This document shows positions 52,862 to 61,807 of a DNA stretch of 64,000 bases, one piece after another. Location: the NCBI GenBank assembly GCA_965247965.1, contig OZ252053.1:1240001-1304000 (forward strand), written 5' to 3'. Made by a program: the position numbers and the translations under genes. The stretch is from UBA7328 sp965247965. GTDB taxonomy: Bacteria > Bacteroidota > Bacteroidia > Chitinophagales > Saprospiraceae. The number at the start of each line of letters is the position of its first letter. Position 1 is the first letter of the stretch. The notes beneath the pieces were generated by a model. That model worked only from the letters and a program-made list of their open reading frames with translations. It was not told the origin of the DNA and made no database searches.

Positions 52862-54391
52862 TCAGCGCTGATAACTGTATAATTCTGCCATAATTTGTTC
52901 GAATTTTTGGCGCATTTGCCCGTTGCCGCACTTATGTCCGTTGGAGATAAAGGAAAAAATGTAATTTTTGTTCTGTACTTCCACGAGGCCGCAGAAGGAC
53001 ACTACCTCTCCCATTGATCCGGATTTTAAATATGCCTTGCCTCGCAAAAGCCCTTGACTAAAGATGTATTCCAGGCCTTCATCTATGCCTGCTCGTGGTA
53101 AGTGGGTTTTGAGAATGTTTTGTTCATTTTCTTCATAAACGGAGTTAAGAAACCGAGCTAGCACGTTAGAAGGAATGCGGTTTCTGGCGGATAGGCCGCT
53201 TCCGTCTTTAAAAGTGATACCTGAGCTATCGATATTCTTCTTTTTGAGATGTTCGAGGATGGTCACAATGCCCGCTCCAGTCGAACCAAAACCGGTTATT
53301 TCATTTGCAATCGTTTTTAAAATCGCCTCGCAGTAGAGGTTATTGCTCTTGAGGTTGGCATACTTTACGATTTCTGATAAAGTAGGCGACTGCAACTCGC
53401 CAATTTTCTTTAGTGATTTTTTTCTGGAAGGCATCGGAAAATCTTTTCTTGAAAAGTATGCAATACCTCTCATGGCCAGAGCATTCTTTAGTTTATCAAT
53501 AAAGAAGAGATCCGGGCGAGGAATGGCTCCTTTTATTTGAAAAACTCCCTTGCCCGGGGGAATGGTACCTTTTATTTCGACTTCCGGTTTCATTGGATGG
53601 CTATATATATAGGCATTATCCCCTGATTGCATTTTACCGGTTTTCACTTTGTTGGAAACCTGGAAATTGGGGATAGAAGGTTCTACACTATTTATCTTCG
53701 TCCAATCGTCTTCTGCACTTGAGCGGTCAAATCTGACGAAGTATGAATTTTCATGAATGTTAAATGCCCAGACTCCCGAAGCATAATAATTACTAAGATC
53801 ATTCCATTGCCAGGTCGGGTTGACCGGGCTATCGTTAAAAACAGTGTTGTCAATTAGTATATCGCCGTCTATACAGGTAATGCCCGCATCTTTAATATCT
53901 GCGATTACTGACTCAAGCACTTTATCCAGGTCGGATGCTTTTTCAAAAAAAGGAGAGCCTAAAGTCGGATCGCCAGAACCTTGGATAATGACATCGCCAA
54001 CTAAGGTGCCATCATCTAAAATTTCTCCACTGTGATAAATGCTCGTTTTGTACGTATAATTCGGACCCAAAATGTCCAGAGCCGAAAAAGTGGTAATCAC
54101 TTTGAGAGACGAAGCGGGGATAAGAGCCTTTTCGCCATTGTAATCAAAAATGAGCCTTCCATTATCGGCATCTATGATACTCAATGCCGCAGATGCGTAA
54201 TGAAATATATCGTCATCAAAGTGTTGACGAAGTTTGGACCAATCCCTCGACTGCGCTCGGAATGACAATTTACTCGACTGCCCTTCGACTGGGCTCAGGG
54301 TAGGCGCTCGGGATGACAATTCCGTCGTCAAAGAATATTTGAAGGAGAACAGTACTAAAAAAAGTGAGTAGTATAATTTATTTTTTATCAT
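52862..54391 (-). CDS. dacB: D-alanyl-D-alanine carboxypeptidase/endopeptidase (PBP4, S13 family)
   Basis: 509 residues. Signal peptide, catalytic SxxK at Ser94-Lys97 (ASSLKVIT), SxN motif (KSNNLYCEA), KSG motif (LKSGSMGEV). Trims peptidoglycan peptides in the periplasm. Residues ~23-52 are translated from a dispersed DNA repeat (see 54241-54325) placed just after the signal peptide, where it is probably tolerated. Its 5' end overlaps the end of the next minus-strand gene upstream (54378) by 14 nt. Confidence 0.92.
   Translation of the reverse strand: MIKNKLYYSLFLVLFSFKYSLTTELSSRAPTLSPVEGQSSKLSFRAQSRDWSKLRQHFDDDIFHYASAALSIIDADNGRLIFDYNGEKALIPASSLKVITTFSALDILGPNYTYKTSIYHSGEILDDGTLVGDVIIQGSGDPTLGSPFFEKASDLDKVLESVIADIKDAGITCIDGDILIDNTVFNDSPVNPTWQWNDLSNYYASGVWAFNIHENSYFVRFDRSSAEDDWTKINSVEPSIPNFQVSNKVKTGKMQSGDNAYIYSHPMKPEVEIKGTIPPGKGVFQIKGAIPRPDLFFIDKLKNALAMRGIAYFSRKDFPMPSRKKSLKKIGELQSPTLSEIVKYANLKSNNLYCEAILKTIANEITGFGSTGAGIVTILEHLKKKNIDSSGITFKDGSGLSARNRIPSNVLARFLNSVYEENEQNILKTHLPRAGIDEGLEYIFSQGLLRGKAYLKSGSMGEVVSFCGLVEVQNKNYIFSFISNGHKCGNGQMRQKFEQIMAELYSYQR
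54241..54325. repeat. Dispersed repeat inside dacB
   Basis: Two units of the type CTCGACTGCGCTCGGAATGA and TTCGACTGGGCTCAGGGTAG. On the coding strand they are read as RAPTLSPVEGQ and SFRAQSRDW. Units of this kind are intergenic repeats in many Bacteroidota; here the reading frame is kept. Confidence 0.85.
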
Positions 54392-55334
54392 AAGCTATAT
54401 GAAACAGAGCATCACCTACATGAACGACTGAGGTATTATTGTGTCCAATGATATAACCATTTCGATTAGCAAGTACTCTATCGCTCGAGGAGCCTTGAGG
54501 ATCTTTTATCAGGCCGACGGGCTCTCCTTTAACGATGTAATTTCCGGATTTTTTTGTCCACATGAATAAGCCGGATTTGGGAGCGCGTATCCAGGATGTC
54601 TTTGTGAAGTGAAGTGGTTCTTCTTTTTCGATAGGCGCATACTCTACCAAGGCGAGATGCTGAAGTACTCGCAGCATTCCCTCATATCCCCGATCGATCG
54701 AATATCCATCCAATCGTACAGATTCACCCCCTTCGTAAACTATCGCCGGAATACCCATTTCGAAAGCAGTTTTCCTGAATGAATTGGGAATCATTCCTTT
54801 TTGCAAAATTACAGGTGGTGAAAAAACCTTTGCTATATCCCTGGCTCGTTTGTCCAATACAGAGTACCTGATCTGGGGTAAATTGTAGCGCGAAGATCCA
54901 CCTGTGTGAAAGTCCATGAGGTAGTTTGCATTGGGTAGAATTTCTTTGGTCATGGCACGCGCTACCCGAGAGGCCAACGAACCCTTGAGAGTGCCCGGAA
55001 AGCTGCGGTTCACGTCTTTACCATCAGGAACATCTCTTGAGAAATTGATAAACCCAAATACATTGAGCAAGGGAATCGCGATAACAGATCCACATTTTAG
55101 ATTTTCAAACTTCCTATATTCAATGGCTTTTCTTACTATTTGAATGCCATTGATCTCGTCTCCATGAACGCCTCCAACGAGAAGAACTGTCGGTCCCGGA
55201 TCGTAAGCGCGAAAGACGTGGGCTTCTACAAATATATTCGTACCTGAGGGCAGGGTGCTGATGTCGAGCTTTATATTGCTCCTTTCTCCGGGCAGCACGT
55301 CTATATTGTTGATTCTGATCACATTATCTGACAT
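54378..55334 (-). CDS. AstE/AspA-type zinc carboxypeptidase-like hydrolase
   Basis: 318 residues, no signal peptide. GGVHGDEINGI carries the zinc-binding His-x-x-Glu, with the second His in MDFHTGG; also DVNRSFPG. These place it in the succinylglutamate desuccinylase/aspartoacylase (M14-like) family. The C-terminal part looks biotinyl/lipoyl-like (SGLFMWTKKSGNYIVKGEPV). It overlaps the ATP-grasp ligase (55324) by 11 nt and dacB by 14 nt. A paired role, removing what RimK adds, is plausible but unproven; substrate unknown. Confidence 0.85.
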   Translation of the reverse strand: MSDNVIRINNIDVLPGERSNIKLDISTLPSGTNIFVEAHVFRAYDPGPTVLLVGGVHGDEINGIQIVRKAIEYRKFENLKCGSVIAIPLLNVFGFINFSRDVPDGKDVNRSFPGTLKGSLASRVARAMTKEILPNANYLMDFHTGGSSRYNLPQIRYSVLDKRARDIAKVFSPPVILQKGMIPNSFRKTAFEMGIPAIVYEGGESVRLDGYSIDRGYEGMLRVLQHLALVEYAPIEKEEPLHFTKTSWIRAPKSGLFMWTKKSGNYIVKGEPVGLIKDPQGSSSDRVLANRNGYIIGHNNTSVVHVGDALFHIAYDKK

Positions 55335-56220
55335 AGCTCTTTTCTTTTTGAAGGCTTCTTTCGACCATTTCTATAATATGACGTGCAATATTCACTTTCG
55401 TGGTTATCTCTATTCCTTCCAAGCCGGGAGATGCATTGACTTCCATAATCAGAGGTCCTCTGCTCGATCGCAATATGTCCACCCCTGCTATTTTCAGTTC
55501 CATGATTTTTACTGCCTCCAGGGCAATGCGTTCCTCTTCTTCTGATAAATCGATTTGGAACGAAGTAGCTCCCCTGTGCAGATTTGATCTGAACTCACCC
55601 TTTTTTGCTTTTCTGGACATCGCTGCTACTACTTTATCGTCGACTATAAATGCCCGGACATCTTCTCCTGCTGCCTCCTCTATGAACTCTTGCAATAACA
55701 CCTTTTGCTTGGTTTTAAAAAACGCCTCCATAATAGACTCTGCTATTTTAAAATTGTCCGCTTTAATCACTCCCAGGCCATGCGTGCCTTCGAGCAATTT
55801 GATAATGACAGGCATTTTGCCAATAAATCTTATCATGTTCGATAGCGCGTAAAAGTTATTCGTCATAGCCGTTCTGGGTACAGGGAGATAATTATTTGAT
55901 AAGATCTGGAGGCAGCTCAATTTATCTCGTGCCCTTAGCAGTGCTTCCGAACTCAATGTAGTGTAGAGCCCCATGGACTCGAATTGCCTAACGACGATAG
56001 AGCCGTAGCGAGTTACTGATGACCCTATTCGGGGTATTACGGCATGGTACCCTTTGATATTTTCACCATTGTAAACGATGGCATTGCTCTTGTTATCGAT
56101 TACAACGTCACAATTGAGATGGTCCAAAATTCTAACATGGTGACCTTTTCTGCGCGCTGCAATAGCAAGAGTATTGGTGCTGTAGAGTGCTGGGTTGCGG
56201 GAAAGGATCAGTATGCGCAT
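55324..56220 (-). CDS. rimK: RimK-type ATP-grasp alpha-L-glutamate ligase
   Basis: 298 residues. ATP-grasp features: PVIIKLLEGTHGLGVI, VLLQEFIEEAAGEDVRAFIV, GEFRSNLHRGA, MEVNASPGLEGIE (metal-binding Asn and Glu). The N-terminal pre-grasp domain begins MRILILSRNPALYSTN. In E. coli RimK adds Glu to ribosomal protein S6 (established); other members act on different substrates. First gene of an overlapping run rimK, AstE-like, dacB on the minus strand. The leader contains AGTTCGCAG repeats. Confidence 0.88.
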   Translation of the reverse strand: MRILILSRNPALYSTNTLAIAARRKGHHVRILDHLNCDVVIDNKSNAIVYNGENIKGYHAVIPRIGSSVTRYGSIVVRQFESMGLYTTLSSEALLRARDKLSCLQILSNNYLPVPRTAMTNNFYALSNMIRFIGKMPVIIKLLEGTHGLGVIKADNFKIAESIMEAFFKTKQKVLLQEFIEEAAGEDVRAFIVDDKVVAAMSRKAKKGEFRSNLHRGATSFQIDLSEEEERIALEAVKIMELKIAGVDILRSSRGPLIMEVNASPGLEGIEITTKVNIARHIIEMVERSLQKEKSYVR

Positions 56221-56244
56221 GGGCTAAAGATAGTAAGGAAACGG

Positions 56245-56290
56245 TAGTTCGCAGTTCGCAGTCGGCAGTCGGCAGTTCGCAGTTGGTAGT
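56245..56290. repeat. AGTTCGCAGT / AGTCGGCAGT repeat
   Basis: About five tandem units of a 10-nt motif between the beta-helix lipoprotein gene and rimK. The same family (AGTTGGCAGTCAGC) is translated at the start of the 60320 gene. Confidence 0.85.
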
Positions 56291-56414
56291 GGCGTGTATT
56301 GATTTTTTGGTCGTTAAAGCGAGTCCTGGGAGAGATAAGAGATGTCGGAGCGGAGCGGAGACCCCGATTGAGGATTAATGATGAACATTGGGAAGAGATA
56401 AGAATATGCAACTT

Positions 56415-57917
56415 TCATTTTCTTTCGTAACAACCGATATCGGGATTTTGGGCATCTCGGCTGTTTCCCTCCAGATCATCTGTGGTAAGCTGTACAGGTA
56501 GGGCCTGTTCCAGAGCAGGAGACATTTGATGAAGATGAAAATCATTATTTTCTAAATCAACAAACAAAGAGTCCTGCAAAGACGCCGATATGCAATTGTC
56601 GCATGAGTTCATGAATACTTCGTCGCTTTCCAGTTCGTCGATTTTCACTACACAACTTTGAAAAGACATATTGAATGTCTCAGGCTCTTGCCCGTCAGTA
56701 CCGTCTACGAACAAAATCTCATCGTCATTGGAGCCTACGATTATCGTATTGGTAAATGTGACATTCAATGGAAATATGTCAATAGTGTTGCATTGAGCGT
56801 CTCTGCACAGAAAATTGTCCAGGAAAATTCCGGGATCCTGGTTGATGTAGTTGGCAATCGTGGTGTAGGTCACATTATAGTTGCCTCCATATGCAAATAA
56901 GAGGCTATTGCTGCCATTTTGAAAAAACAGACAGTTCGAAATATCGACATCAGCATGAACACCAATAATTCCCGCATTAGCTGTATTAAAAAATACTGAT
57001 TTATCGACAATGGCGCTCGAAGACGAATCAACCCTAATGCCCACTATGCTGTTTTTGATTATAGTATGCCTTAACAGATTATCCTTGCTACCTGGCAAAA
57101 ATCTTAGGCCCACCCATTGTCCGGTGACATCGGAAAATTCGTTCTCGAGTCGATCTCCCTGAAAAACTACAGGTTGGTCCAAAGTGCCTCGGCTTAGTAA
57201 TTTACCCTCTTTTTGGAAAAAGAGCGCTCCATCATTGATAATGTTGCCTTGTAGATTAGCTAGGCCACCGTGTACGAAAACTTTAGTACCAGGAGGTATG
57301 ACGAGATCGCAACTATCAATGAATAGAATGCCGTAAATTACATACGGTTTAGGATCATTCCAGGTCACCGTGCCATTACCACAAGTCAGCCGGGCGAGTT
57401 GTCCTGCGCTAAACCGATTCGGAAGATAATTGGCATTTTGGCCCCAGGCTTCGAGTACTAATTGTTGGATTATCCCAGGGCTTTCAAAAACTATAGCATC
57501 TTCAATCACAAAAGGGCTGATCGATGGCGGTTCGTCGGGGTCGATAGTCACTTCTACGAAAATGTGAATGCTGTCATGTGCCCTTATTTCTATACCCTCG
57601 AATGTACTGGCCGATATGCCATCGACATTCATTCTAAACTTTGAGCTGCCACTATTCAAAAAACTGATAGAACCAATACTGATGTTCTCATTTGAAGGGT
57701 TGGAAATTCGAACATTTCTAGTTGCCGAACCCAAAGATGTGAATACCGTATCAAAGCGAAGCGTATCCATAGAAAATCGAAGAGATCCGGTCTGAGGCCC
57801 AAATATTTCCTCTTCAAGGCAGGATGAGAGAAAAATACCCGAAAGAACTAGTATGCAGAGGACAAATAGGACAAAGAATTGTCCTAAAACCCGGTCTTTT
57901 TTAAGAATTTTGTACAT
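56415..57917 (-). CDS. Surface-type lipoprotein with right-handed beta-helix
   Basis: 500 residues from ATG 57917 (13 codons inside the longest frame). Lipoprotein signal FVLCILVLSGIFLSSC with Cys, then LEEEIFG. An N-terminal beta-sandwich (LRFDTVFTSLGSATRNVRIS) is followed by beta-helix-type coils (IIKNSIVGIRVDSSSSAIVD, ISNCLFFQNGSNSLLFAYGG). The C-terminus SPALEQALPV, RDAQNPDIGCYE is the usual end of these 'choice-of-anchor/pectate-lyase-fold' proteins. Binding target unknown. Confidence 0.85.
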   Translation of the reverse strand: MYKILKKDRVLGQFFVLFVLCILVLSGIFLSSCLEEEIFGPQTGSLRFSMDTLRFDTVFTSLGSATRNVRISNPSNENISIGSISFLNSGSSKFRMNVDGISASTFEGIEIRAHDSIHIFVEVTIDPDEPPSISPFVIEDAIVFESPGIIQQLVLEAWGQNANYLPNRFSAGQLARLTCGNGTVTWNDPKPYVIYGILFIDSCDLVIPPGTKVFVHGGLANLQGNIINDGALFFQKEGKLLSRGTLDQPVVFQGDRLENEFSDVTGQWVGLRFLPGSKDNLLRHTIIKNSIVGIRVDSSSSAIVDKSVFFNTANAGIIGVHADVDISNCLFFQNGSNSLLFAYGGNYNVTYTTIANYINQDPGIFLDNFLCRDAQCNTIDIFPLNVTFTNTIIVGSNDDEILFVDGTDGQEPETFNMSFQSCVVKIDELESDEVFMNSCDNCISASLQDSLFVDLENNDFHLHQMSPALEQALPVQLTTDDLEGNSRDAQNPDIGCYERK

Positions 57918-57945
57918 CAGGTATTTTCGGATTTGAGATGTTGTG

Positions 57946-57953
57946 CAAATGTA
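57946..57953 (-). promoter_or_regulatory. Putative -7 box of the beta-helix lipoprotein gene
   Basis: On the minus strand TACATTTG matches TAnnTTTG, 28 bp before the chosen ATG. A -33 TTG is not clear. The position supports the ATG at 57917, since the longer frame's start would fall almost on the promoter. Confidence 0.5.
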
Positions 57954-58079
57954 CATCTGAATGGATAACGAAGATAGCTATTGGGGGATTGGCAGATAAT
58001 GCAATAATGATGCCCGCCTGAAGGATGGGCAGGGAATGAAATAATAAAGTTATCATAAACGCATTAGATCATTAAAGCA

Positions 58080-58769
58080 TTGCAACAAATCATCGATGTC
58101 ATCATTCCAGCGTTTAACGAGGAGAAGTCCATTGGAAAAGTTCTGGACGATATACCACAGAATCTCGTTAGAAATGTATATGTGTGCAATAATGCATCTA
58201 CAGACGGTACCGGAGAGACGGCCCGGGGCCATGGTGCAATAGTCCTGGACGAATCGCGACCAGGCTACGGATATGCATGCTTGAGAGGAATGGTCGAAAT
58301 TGCGAATACTGAAAGCAAACCTGATATAGTGGTATTTGTCGATGGCGATTATTCTGATTATCCTGTAGAAATGGCTCAGCTAGTAAAACCTATTGTGGAA
58401 GATGAATATGACCTGGTCATCGGATCACGGGCATTGGGAGAATTGCAAAAAGGGGCGATGACACCCCAACAGCTTTTTGGCAATTGGTTAGCGACTAATT
58501 TGATCCGTCTTTTTTATGGATATCATTTTACGGATTTAGGGCCGTTCAGGGCAGTGAAATATGAGAAGTTGGTGGCCATTGATATGCAGGACAAGACCTA
58601 CGGATGGACAGTAGAAATGCAAGTCAAAGCCGCAAAACAGAAATTAAAATGCACAGAAATACCTGTAAAATACAGAAAACGGATAGGCGTTTCAAAAATA
58701 TCGGGGACGGTGAAAGGGACCATTCTGGCCGGACACAAAATACTTTGGACCATATTCAAACTTGTATGA
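58080..58769 (+). CDS. Glycosyltransferase family 2 (DPM1-like)
   Basis: 229 residues from a TTG at 58080; no ATG is better placed. VIIPAFNEEKSIGKVLDDIP, CNNASTDGTGETA, VFVDGDYSDYP (DxD-type), IGSRALGE and GPFRAVKYEKL fit the dolichyl-phosphate-mannose synthase-like branch. No membrane segment is seen. Followed 9 bp later by a processive GT2 and then a GT-C enzyme: a small glycan or polyprenyl-sugar operon. The DPM-like enzyme could make the lipid-linked donor used by the GT-C protein (inference). Confidence 0.88.
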   Translation: MQQIIDVIIPAFNEEKSIGKVLDDIPQNLVRNVYVCNNASTDGTGETARGHGAIVLDESRPGYGYACLRGMVEIANTESKPDIVVFVDGDYSDYPVEMAQLVKPIVEDEYDLVIGSRALGELQKGAMTPQQLFGNWLATNLIRLFYGYHFTDLGPFRAVKYEKLVAIDMQDKTYGWTVEMQVKAAKQKLKCTEIPVKYRKRIGVSKISGTVKGTILAGHKILWTIFKLV

Positions 58770-58778
58770 GTTAAACAA

Positions 58779-60320
58779 ATGAGCGCATTAAGCATCATAG
58801 GCACTATTGTGATCGTAATTTATTGTATTTCACTGGCTTACATTACAGTGTATTGCCTGATGCAGTTTCATCTTTTATATCATTACAGAAAGCATCACAA
58901 GACTAAGCCCGATTGCGATGTAAAAATGATCCCAAATCGAGGCGAATCCTACCCCTTTGTCACTATTCAGCTACCGATCTACAATGAGCTTTACGTTGTA
59001 GAACGACTTATAGACACCGTTGCAGCGCTCCACTATCCGAAAGACAGGATGGAAATACACGTCCTTGATGATTCTACGGATGAAACGGTAGACGTGGTGA
59101 AAAGAAAAGTGGAAGAACACCGGGCGAAAGGTGTTAACATTCGGCAAATCAAACGCGACATTCGCCAGGGATATAAAGCAGGAGCGCTACGCGACGCAAT
59201 GAAATATGTGAAGGGTGAATTCATCGCCATTTTTGATGCAGACTTCCTCCCAAAGAGCAATTTTTTACTGAAGACTTTATCCCATTTTGTGGATGAGAAA
59301 GTAGGCGTGGTCCAGACCCGATGGGGCCACCTCAATCACGATTACTCCCTTCTTACGGAAATCCAGGCTCTTCAACTAAATGTGCACTTCACGGTCGAGC
59401 AACTCGGAAGAAGTGCAGGTGATTACCTCTTACAATTCAACGGGACAGCGGGCCTTTGGCGCAAAAGCTGTATCGAAGATGCGGGAGGCTGGGAAGCCGA
59501 TACGCTTACAGAGGATCTGGACTTGAGTTATCGGGCTCAGCTCAAAGGATGGAAAATAACCTACCTGGAAAATATCATCTCACCTGCCGAACTACCTGCG
59601 GAAATGAATGGCCTTAAGTCGCAGCAATATCGGTGGATGAAAGGTGGCGTCGAAACGGCTATGAAAGTACTGCCGCAAGTCTGGAAGTCGAATATTGGCC
59701 TGGGAAAGAAGATTTTTGCAACGGCTCACCTGTTGTCCTCGTCTGTGTTTTTATTTGTATTTATCGTCGGTGTTTTCAGTGTGCCATTAGCATTTCTCAT
59801 TAATCCTATGAATTTTAACAAAGACTACCTGGTCATATTTCTTTTCGGCCTTTTGTCGATCGGCATCGTCTACTATGTAGCTAATGTGCAAATGTCGTGG
59901 GGAGGTAAATCCAGATGGAGAATGGTACTCAAATTTTTGTACCTCTTCCCGATATTCCTCGCACTGTCGATGGGCTTATCCCTCCATAATGCCTTAGCCG
60001 TGTTACAAGGATTAAGGGGAAAAAAATCCGCTTTTGTCCGCACTCCTAAGTTTGATATAGGCCGACTCTCCAAATCCCGCGCCTGGCGCCGTGCCTGTCG
60101 GCAGACAGGGCAGGCAGACTTTCGCAACAAGAAATACTTCAATGGAAAGGTCAATAAGATTACTATAATGGAGGGGCTACTCAGCGTTTATTTTGCGCTT
60201 GGTCTGGGCTATGGCATTTACACGAGCGATACCGCATTTGCCTTGATGCATTTTGCTTTGGCTTTTGGCTATGGCACTATATTTTATTATTCAATTAGGC
60301 ATCTTAGTTTGAAGAGCTGA
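58779..60320 (+). CDS. Membrane processive glycosyltransferase 2 (cellulose/glucomannan synthase-like)
   Basis: 513 residues. N-terminal membrane segment (IIGTIVIVIYCISLAYITVY), GT2 core with LDDSTDETVD, IFDADFLPK (DAD), LTEDLDLSYRAQLKGW (TED) and QQYRWMKGG (QxxRW), then three or more C-terminal membrane segments. Near residue ~445 the stretch RACRQTGQADF is translated from a CCTGTCxGxCAGG dispersed repeat (60092-60117). Product polymer unknown. Overlaps the next gene by one base. Confidence 0.9.
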   Translation: MSALSIIGTIVIVIYCISLAYITVYCLMQFHLLYHYRKHHKTKPDCDVKMIPNRGESYPFVTIQLPIYNELYVVERLIDTVAALHYPKDRMEIHVLDDSTDETVDVVKRKVEEHRAKGVNIRQIKRDIRQGYKAGALRDAMKYVKGEFIAIFDADFLPKSNFLLKTLSHFVDEKVGVVQTRWGHLNHDYSLLTEIQALQLNVHFTVEQLGRSAGDYLLQFNGTAGLWRKSCIEDAGGWEADTLTEDLDLSYRAQLKGWKITYLENIISPAELPAEMNGLKSQQYRWMKGGVETAMKVLPQVWKSNIGLGKKIFATAHLLSSSVFLFVFIVGVFSVPLAFLINPMNFNKDYLVIFLFGLLSIGIVYYVANVQMSWGGKSRWRMVLKFLYLFPIFLALSMGLSLHNALAVLQGLRGKKSAFVRTPKFDIGRLSKSRAWRRACRQTGQADFRNKKYFNGKVNKITIMEGLLSVYFALGLGYGIYTSDTAFALMHFALAFGYGTIFYYSIRHLSLKS

Positions 60321-61747
60321 TGGCTTCGAGCAAAGAGCAAAGGGTCACGAACATAGAACGTAGCGGAAAGAGCAATCGACAAATCCGCAGTTGGCAGTCA
60401 GCAGTTGGCAGCCCAAAGCAACTTCTTATTTTTCTAGCACTCCTCTACTCAGCTTGTATTCTTTATGTAGGGTTTATTGCAGTACAAGGAGATTTCGTTC
60501 AGATCATCGTACCCTATTCTTTTTGCTTTTTGGTCTATTTGTTTTTGATAAAAGAGAAGCCTCAGCTGAATTATTTCGTGCTCCTGATCGCTGTTGCAAT
60601 ATCTCTGAGGTTCATTCTGATTTTCAGCTTTCCCAATCTTTCCGATGATGTATATCGATTTATCTGGGACGGAAGATGCATGCACCATGGGATCAATCCT
60701 TACCAGTATTTACCATCAGAAATGATTGGGAAACACGACTGGCTAGCTGCTGGCCTTTTTGAAAAATTAAACTCTCCGAACTACTTCAGCATCTATCCGC
60801 CCATTGGTCAATTTGTGGCTTACCTCGCCACTTTTTTTGAGACGTCTAGCTATTATTTGGAATCTGTTCTCTTGAAGTGTTTCGTATTTGCTGCGGAGGT
60901 GGGTAGCATTTTTTTTGGCCTCAAATTATTGGAACATTTTGGTCTTAGTTCACATAAGATACTCATCTATGCGCTCAATCCTCTCATTCTCCTGGAAATC
61001 ATGGGTAACATTCATTTCGAAGGATTTATGATCTTTTTCATACTTCTCGCTCTTTGGCTTTTGGTCAAAAGCAAGTATACCTTTTCAGCATTGTCATTAT
61101 CCCTTGGCATTGCCTGCAAACTGCTTCCTTTGATGTTTTTACCGCTTTTTGTTGCCTTTTTTCGGGACCGTAAGGCCATTGTTTTTTCGATTATTACCGG
61201 CGTGGCGCTGCTCCTTTTATTTCTACCATTTTTAGCAGGTGCCAATGCCTTGAATCTTTCTGAGAGCGTGGATCTCTTTGTAAAAAAATTTGAATTTAAT
61301 GGCAGTATTTACTACTTGTTGAGGGCGGGCGGATACGCACTCAAAGGATTCAATACCATTCATATTATTGGGCCGATTCTATCGGCCTGCATTGTTTTAT
61401 TCATATTTGCGCAGGCCCTGGCATTCTCTATTAAAAAATTGAGTATTGAAGATTTAATCACCTTTATGCTCTTTGCTTTTACCACTTATTTACTTCTGGC
61501 GACTATTGTGCATCCGTGGTATCTCGCCATGCCTTTGGCTTTGTGTATGTTCACAAGATTCCGGTTTCCGGTGGTGTGGTCGGGTTTGATCTTTTTTACC
61601 TATGTAAATTATAGTTATGCTGAGTATTTTGAGAATCTTTGGGTGGTTGGGGTTGAATATCTAATAGTGTATGGCGTAATTATTTATGAAATGGTTGGTA
61701 GAAAAATCAATGGGGCACAGATGCCGAGGATGCGATACGATCATTGA
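60320..61747 (+). CDS. Polytopic GT-C mannosyltransferase-like protein
   Basis: 475 residues with about ten or more hydrophobic segments. An acidic luminal loop motif (PNLSDDVYRFIWDGRCMHHG, then NPYQYLP) and YPPIGQF, IACKLLPLMFLP fit GT-C enzymes that use polyprenyl-phosphate sugars (DUF2029/GT87-type; family level only). Residues ~22-34 (IRSWQSAVGSPKQ) come from translation of an AGTTGGCAGTCAGC repeat (60387-60412), so the first ~33 residues may not be native; no later ATG is ideal. Confidence 0.8.
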   Translation: MASSKEQRVTNIERSGKSNRQIRSWQSAVGSPKQLLIFLALLYSACILYVGFIAVQGDFVQIIVPYSFCFLVYLFLIKEKPQLNYFVLLIAVAISLRFILIFSFPNLSDDVYRFIWDGRCMHHGINPYQYLPSEMIGKHDWLAAGLFEKLNSPNYFSIYPPIGQFVAYLATFFETSSYYLESVLLKCFVFAAEVGSIFFGLKLLEHFGLSSHKILIYALNPLILLEIMGNIHFEGFMIFFILLALWLLVKSKYTFSALSLSLGIACKLLPLMFLPLFVAFFRDRKAIVFSIITGVALLLLFLPFLAGANALNLSESVDLFVKKFEFNGSIYYLLRAGGYALKGFNTIHIIGPILSACIVLFIFAQALAFSIKKLSIEDLITFMLFAFTTYLLLATIVHPWYLAMPLALCMFTRFRFPVVWSGLIFFTYVNYSYAEYFENLWVVGVEYLIVYGVIIYEMVGRKINGAQMPRMRYDH

Positions 61748-61807
61748 GCACGGTAGAGAGATCGGTGAGCCGGTGACTTGAACCCTACTGGAGCTAAATT
61801 TAGCTCA

